Assembly (NCBI GenBank): GCA_018334525.1
Contig: JAGXLT010000001.1
Location: forward strand, 1-17,454
Source: Gammaproteobacteria bacterium
GTDB taxonomy: Bacteria > Pseudomonadota > Gammaproteobacteria > Nitrococcales > Nitrococcaceae
Direction of reading: 5' to 3'
DNA: 17,454 nt
Below are positions 16,813-17,454 of this stretch, one piece after another. A program made the position numbers and the translations under genes. Within the stretch, counting starts at the first letter, position 1, and the number at the start of each line of letters is the position of its first letter. The notes under the pieces were generated by a model. The model had not been told where the DNA came from. It searched no databases and was given only the letters and a program-made list of their open reading frames with translations.

Positions 16813-17454
16813 CTAGTGCTCACTCGCAGGACGGCCGACATCACCATCCTTTCCATCCTCTGCATCAGCCGCATCACCGGCACCCCCCGGTCCTTTATCG
16901 CCAGTCGGTGCAGCCGGTGGTTCCTTCGGCGGCCGTGGCGGCTGGCCGTTCATCACATCATCAATCTGATCACGATCGATCGTTTCATATTTCATCAGCG
17001 CATCAGCCATGGCATGCAGGATATCGACGTTCTGTTCGAGTACCGACTTCGCCTCGGCATAATTCTCCTCAACGATACGTCGCACCTCTTCATCAATCGC
17101 ATGCGCCGTTTCGTCTGAGATCGTCTTATGCTGGGTTACCTGATGGCCGAGAAAAACCTCGCCCTCGTCTTCGCCGTAAGCCAATGGGCCCATGCGATCC
17201 GACAGCCCCCACTTCGTCACCATGTTACGAGCAATCTCAGTCACTCTTTGAATATCACTCTGCGCGCCGGTCGTCACACTTTCCGGGCCAAAGATCATTT
17301 CTTCAGCGATTCGCCCGCCAAACAGACCGCAAATGGAGCTGTTCAAACGACGCTTGGTGTAGCTATAGCGATCTTCTTCCGGCAGGAACATTGTCACGCC
17401 GAGCGCTCGACCTCTCGGAATAATTGTGACTTTATGCACCGGATCATGCTCCGG
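16813..17454 (-). CDS. ftsH: ATP-dependent zinc metalloprotease FtsH (C-terminal part only)
   Basis: Membrane-anchored AAA+ protease that degrades misfolded and short-lived membrane and regulatory proteins. The last 213 codons are present and the frame is open to the right edge, so the AAA+ domain and the HEAGH zinc motif lie outside. What remains is the peptidase domain: [39 protein letters not shown] with the third zinc-ligand Asp in SDIQR, then the [17 protein letters not shown] helix. After the final helix (about residue 165) comes a tail of about 45 residues rich in Pro, Gly, Asp and Ala that looks disordered; FtsH tails are often so. It is followed after 18 nt by folP, as in E. coli. 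Confidence 0.97.
   Translation of the reverse strand, partial: PEHDPVHKVTIIPRGRALGVTMFLPEEDRYSYTKRRLNSSICGLFGGRIAEEMIFGPESVTTGAQSDIQRVTEIARNMVTKWGLSDRMGPLAYGEDEGEVFLGHQVTQHKTISDETAHAIDEEVRRIVEENYAEAKSVLEQNVDILHAMADALMKYETIDRDQIDDVMNGQPPRPPKEPPAAPTGDKGPGGAGDAADAEDGKDGDVGRPASEH

Noticed and set aside
16972..16983. 12-bp palindrome ACGATCGATCGT within ftsH
   Set aside because: It lies in well-conserved coding sequence (the YETIDRDQI region) and is explained by codon use around Ile-Asp-Arg; no regulatory context is visible.
16908..17423. Long plus-strand open frame (171 codons) opposite ftsH
   Set aside because: It lies entirely antisense to the conserved FtsH peptidase domain. Its translation is rich in Arg, Ser, His and Pro with no domain-like pattern, as expected from a shadow frame.
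1..17454. Undescribed defence, mobile or CRISPR-like system
   Set aside because: All substantial frames are accounted for by known core genes. There are no direct-repeat arrays, terminal inverted repeats, transposase or integrase sequences, and no unexplained stretch over about 100 nt.

Overview
The window is an ordinary piece of chromosome with every gene on the minus strand. It reads most like a gammaproteobacterium outside the Enterobacterales and Pseudomonas groups. The evidence is gene order: ftsH-folP-glmM-(tpiA)-secG-tRNA-Leu(GAG) is the classic gammaproteobacterial cluster (E. coli has ftsH-folP-glmM-secG-leuU). Here it is followed by a complete-looking 14-subunit nuo operon with separate nuoC and nuoD, which are fused as nuoCD in E. 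coli and Pseudomonas. NuoC carries an extra segment that I recall from Xanthomonas-like NuoC proteins. I cannot name genus or species.

Reading in the direction of transcription (high to low coordinates): 17454-16813 is the 3' end of ftsH; 16794-15991 folP; 15991-14642 glmM; 14586-13852 tpiA; 13827-13459 secG. A hairpin with flanking A and T tracts at 13451-13416 probably ends this transcript. A candidate sigma70-type promoter at 13413-13385 precedes a tRNA-Leu(GAG) gene at 13358-13274. The nuo operon follows with no further gap: nuoA, B, C, D, E, F, G, H, I, J, K, L, M and the first 84 codons of nuoN, which runs off the left edge.

The first block is housekeeping: membrane protein quality control (FtsH), folate synthesis (FolP), cell-wall precursor synthesis (GlmM), glycolysis (TpiA) and Sec secretion (SecG). 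The nuo block encodes the proton-pumping NADH:quinone oxidoreductase (complex I). NuoE/F/G form the NADH-oxidising module, NuoB/C/D/I the quinone-reducing module, and NuoA/H/J/K/L/M/N the membrane pump. Almost all junctions are overlaps or gaps under 30 nt, so translational coupling is likely throughout. Several starts were placed using a clear Shine-Dalgarno sequence plus the family N-terminus.

The longest non-coding stretch is about 100 nt on the secG side of the tRNA, plus 55 nt between glmM and tpiA; there is no stretch above 300 bases without a gene. I see no mobile element, CRISPR array, phage gene or undescribed multi-gene system. The points worth a second look are modest: nuoA starts 8 nt after the tRNA CCA end with no Shine-Dalgarno, NuoG has lost the N7 cluster ligands, NuoC has an extra internal segment, and FolP has a short N-terminus lying in the same frame as FtsH behind a single stop codon.
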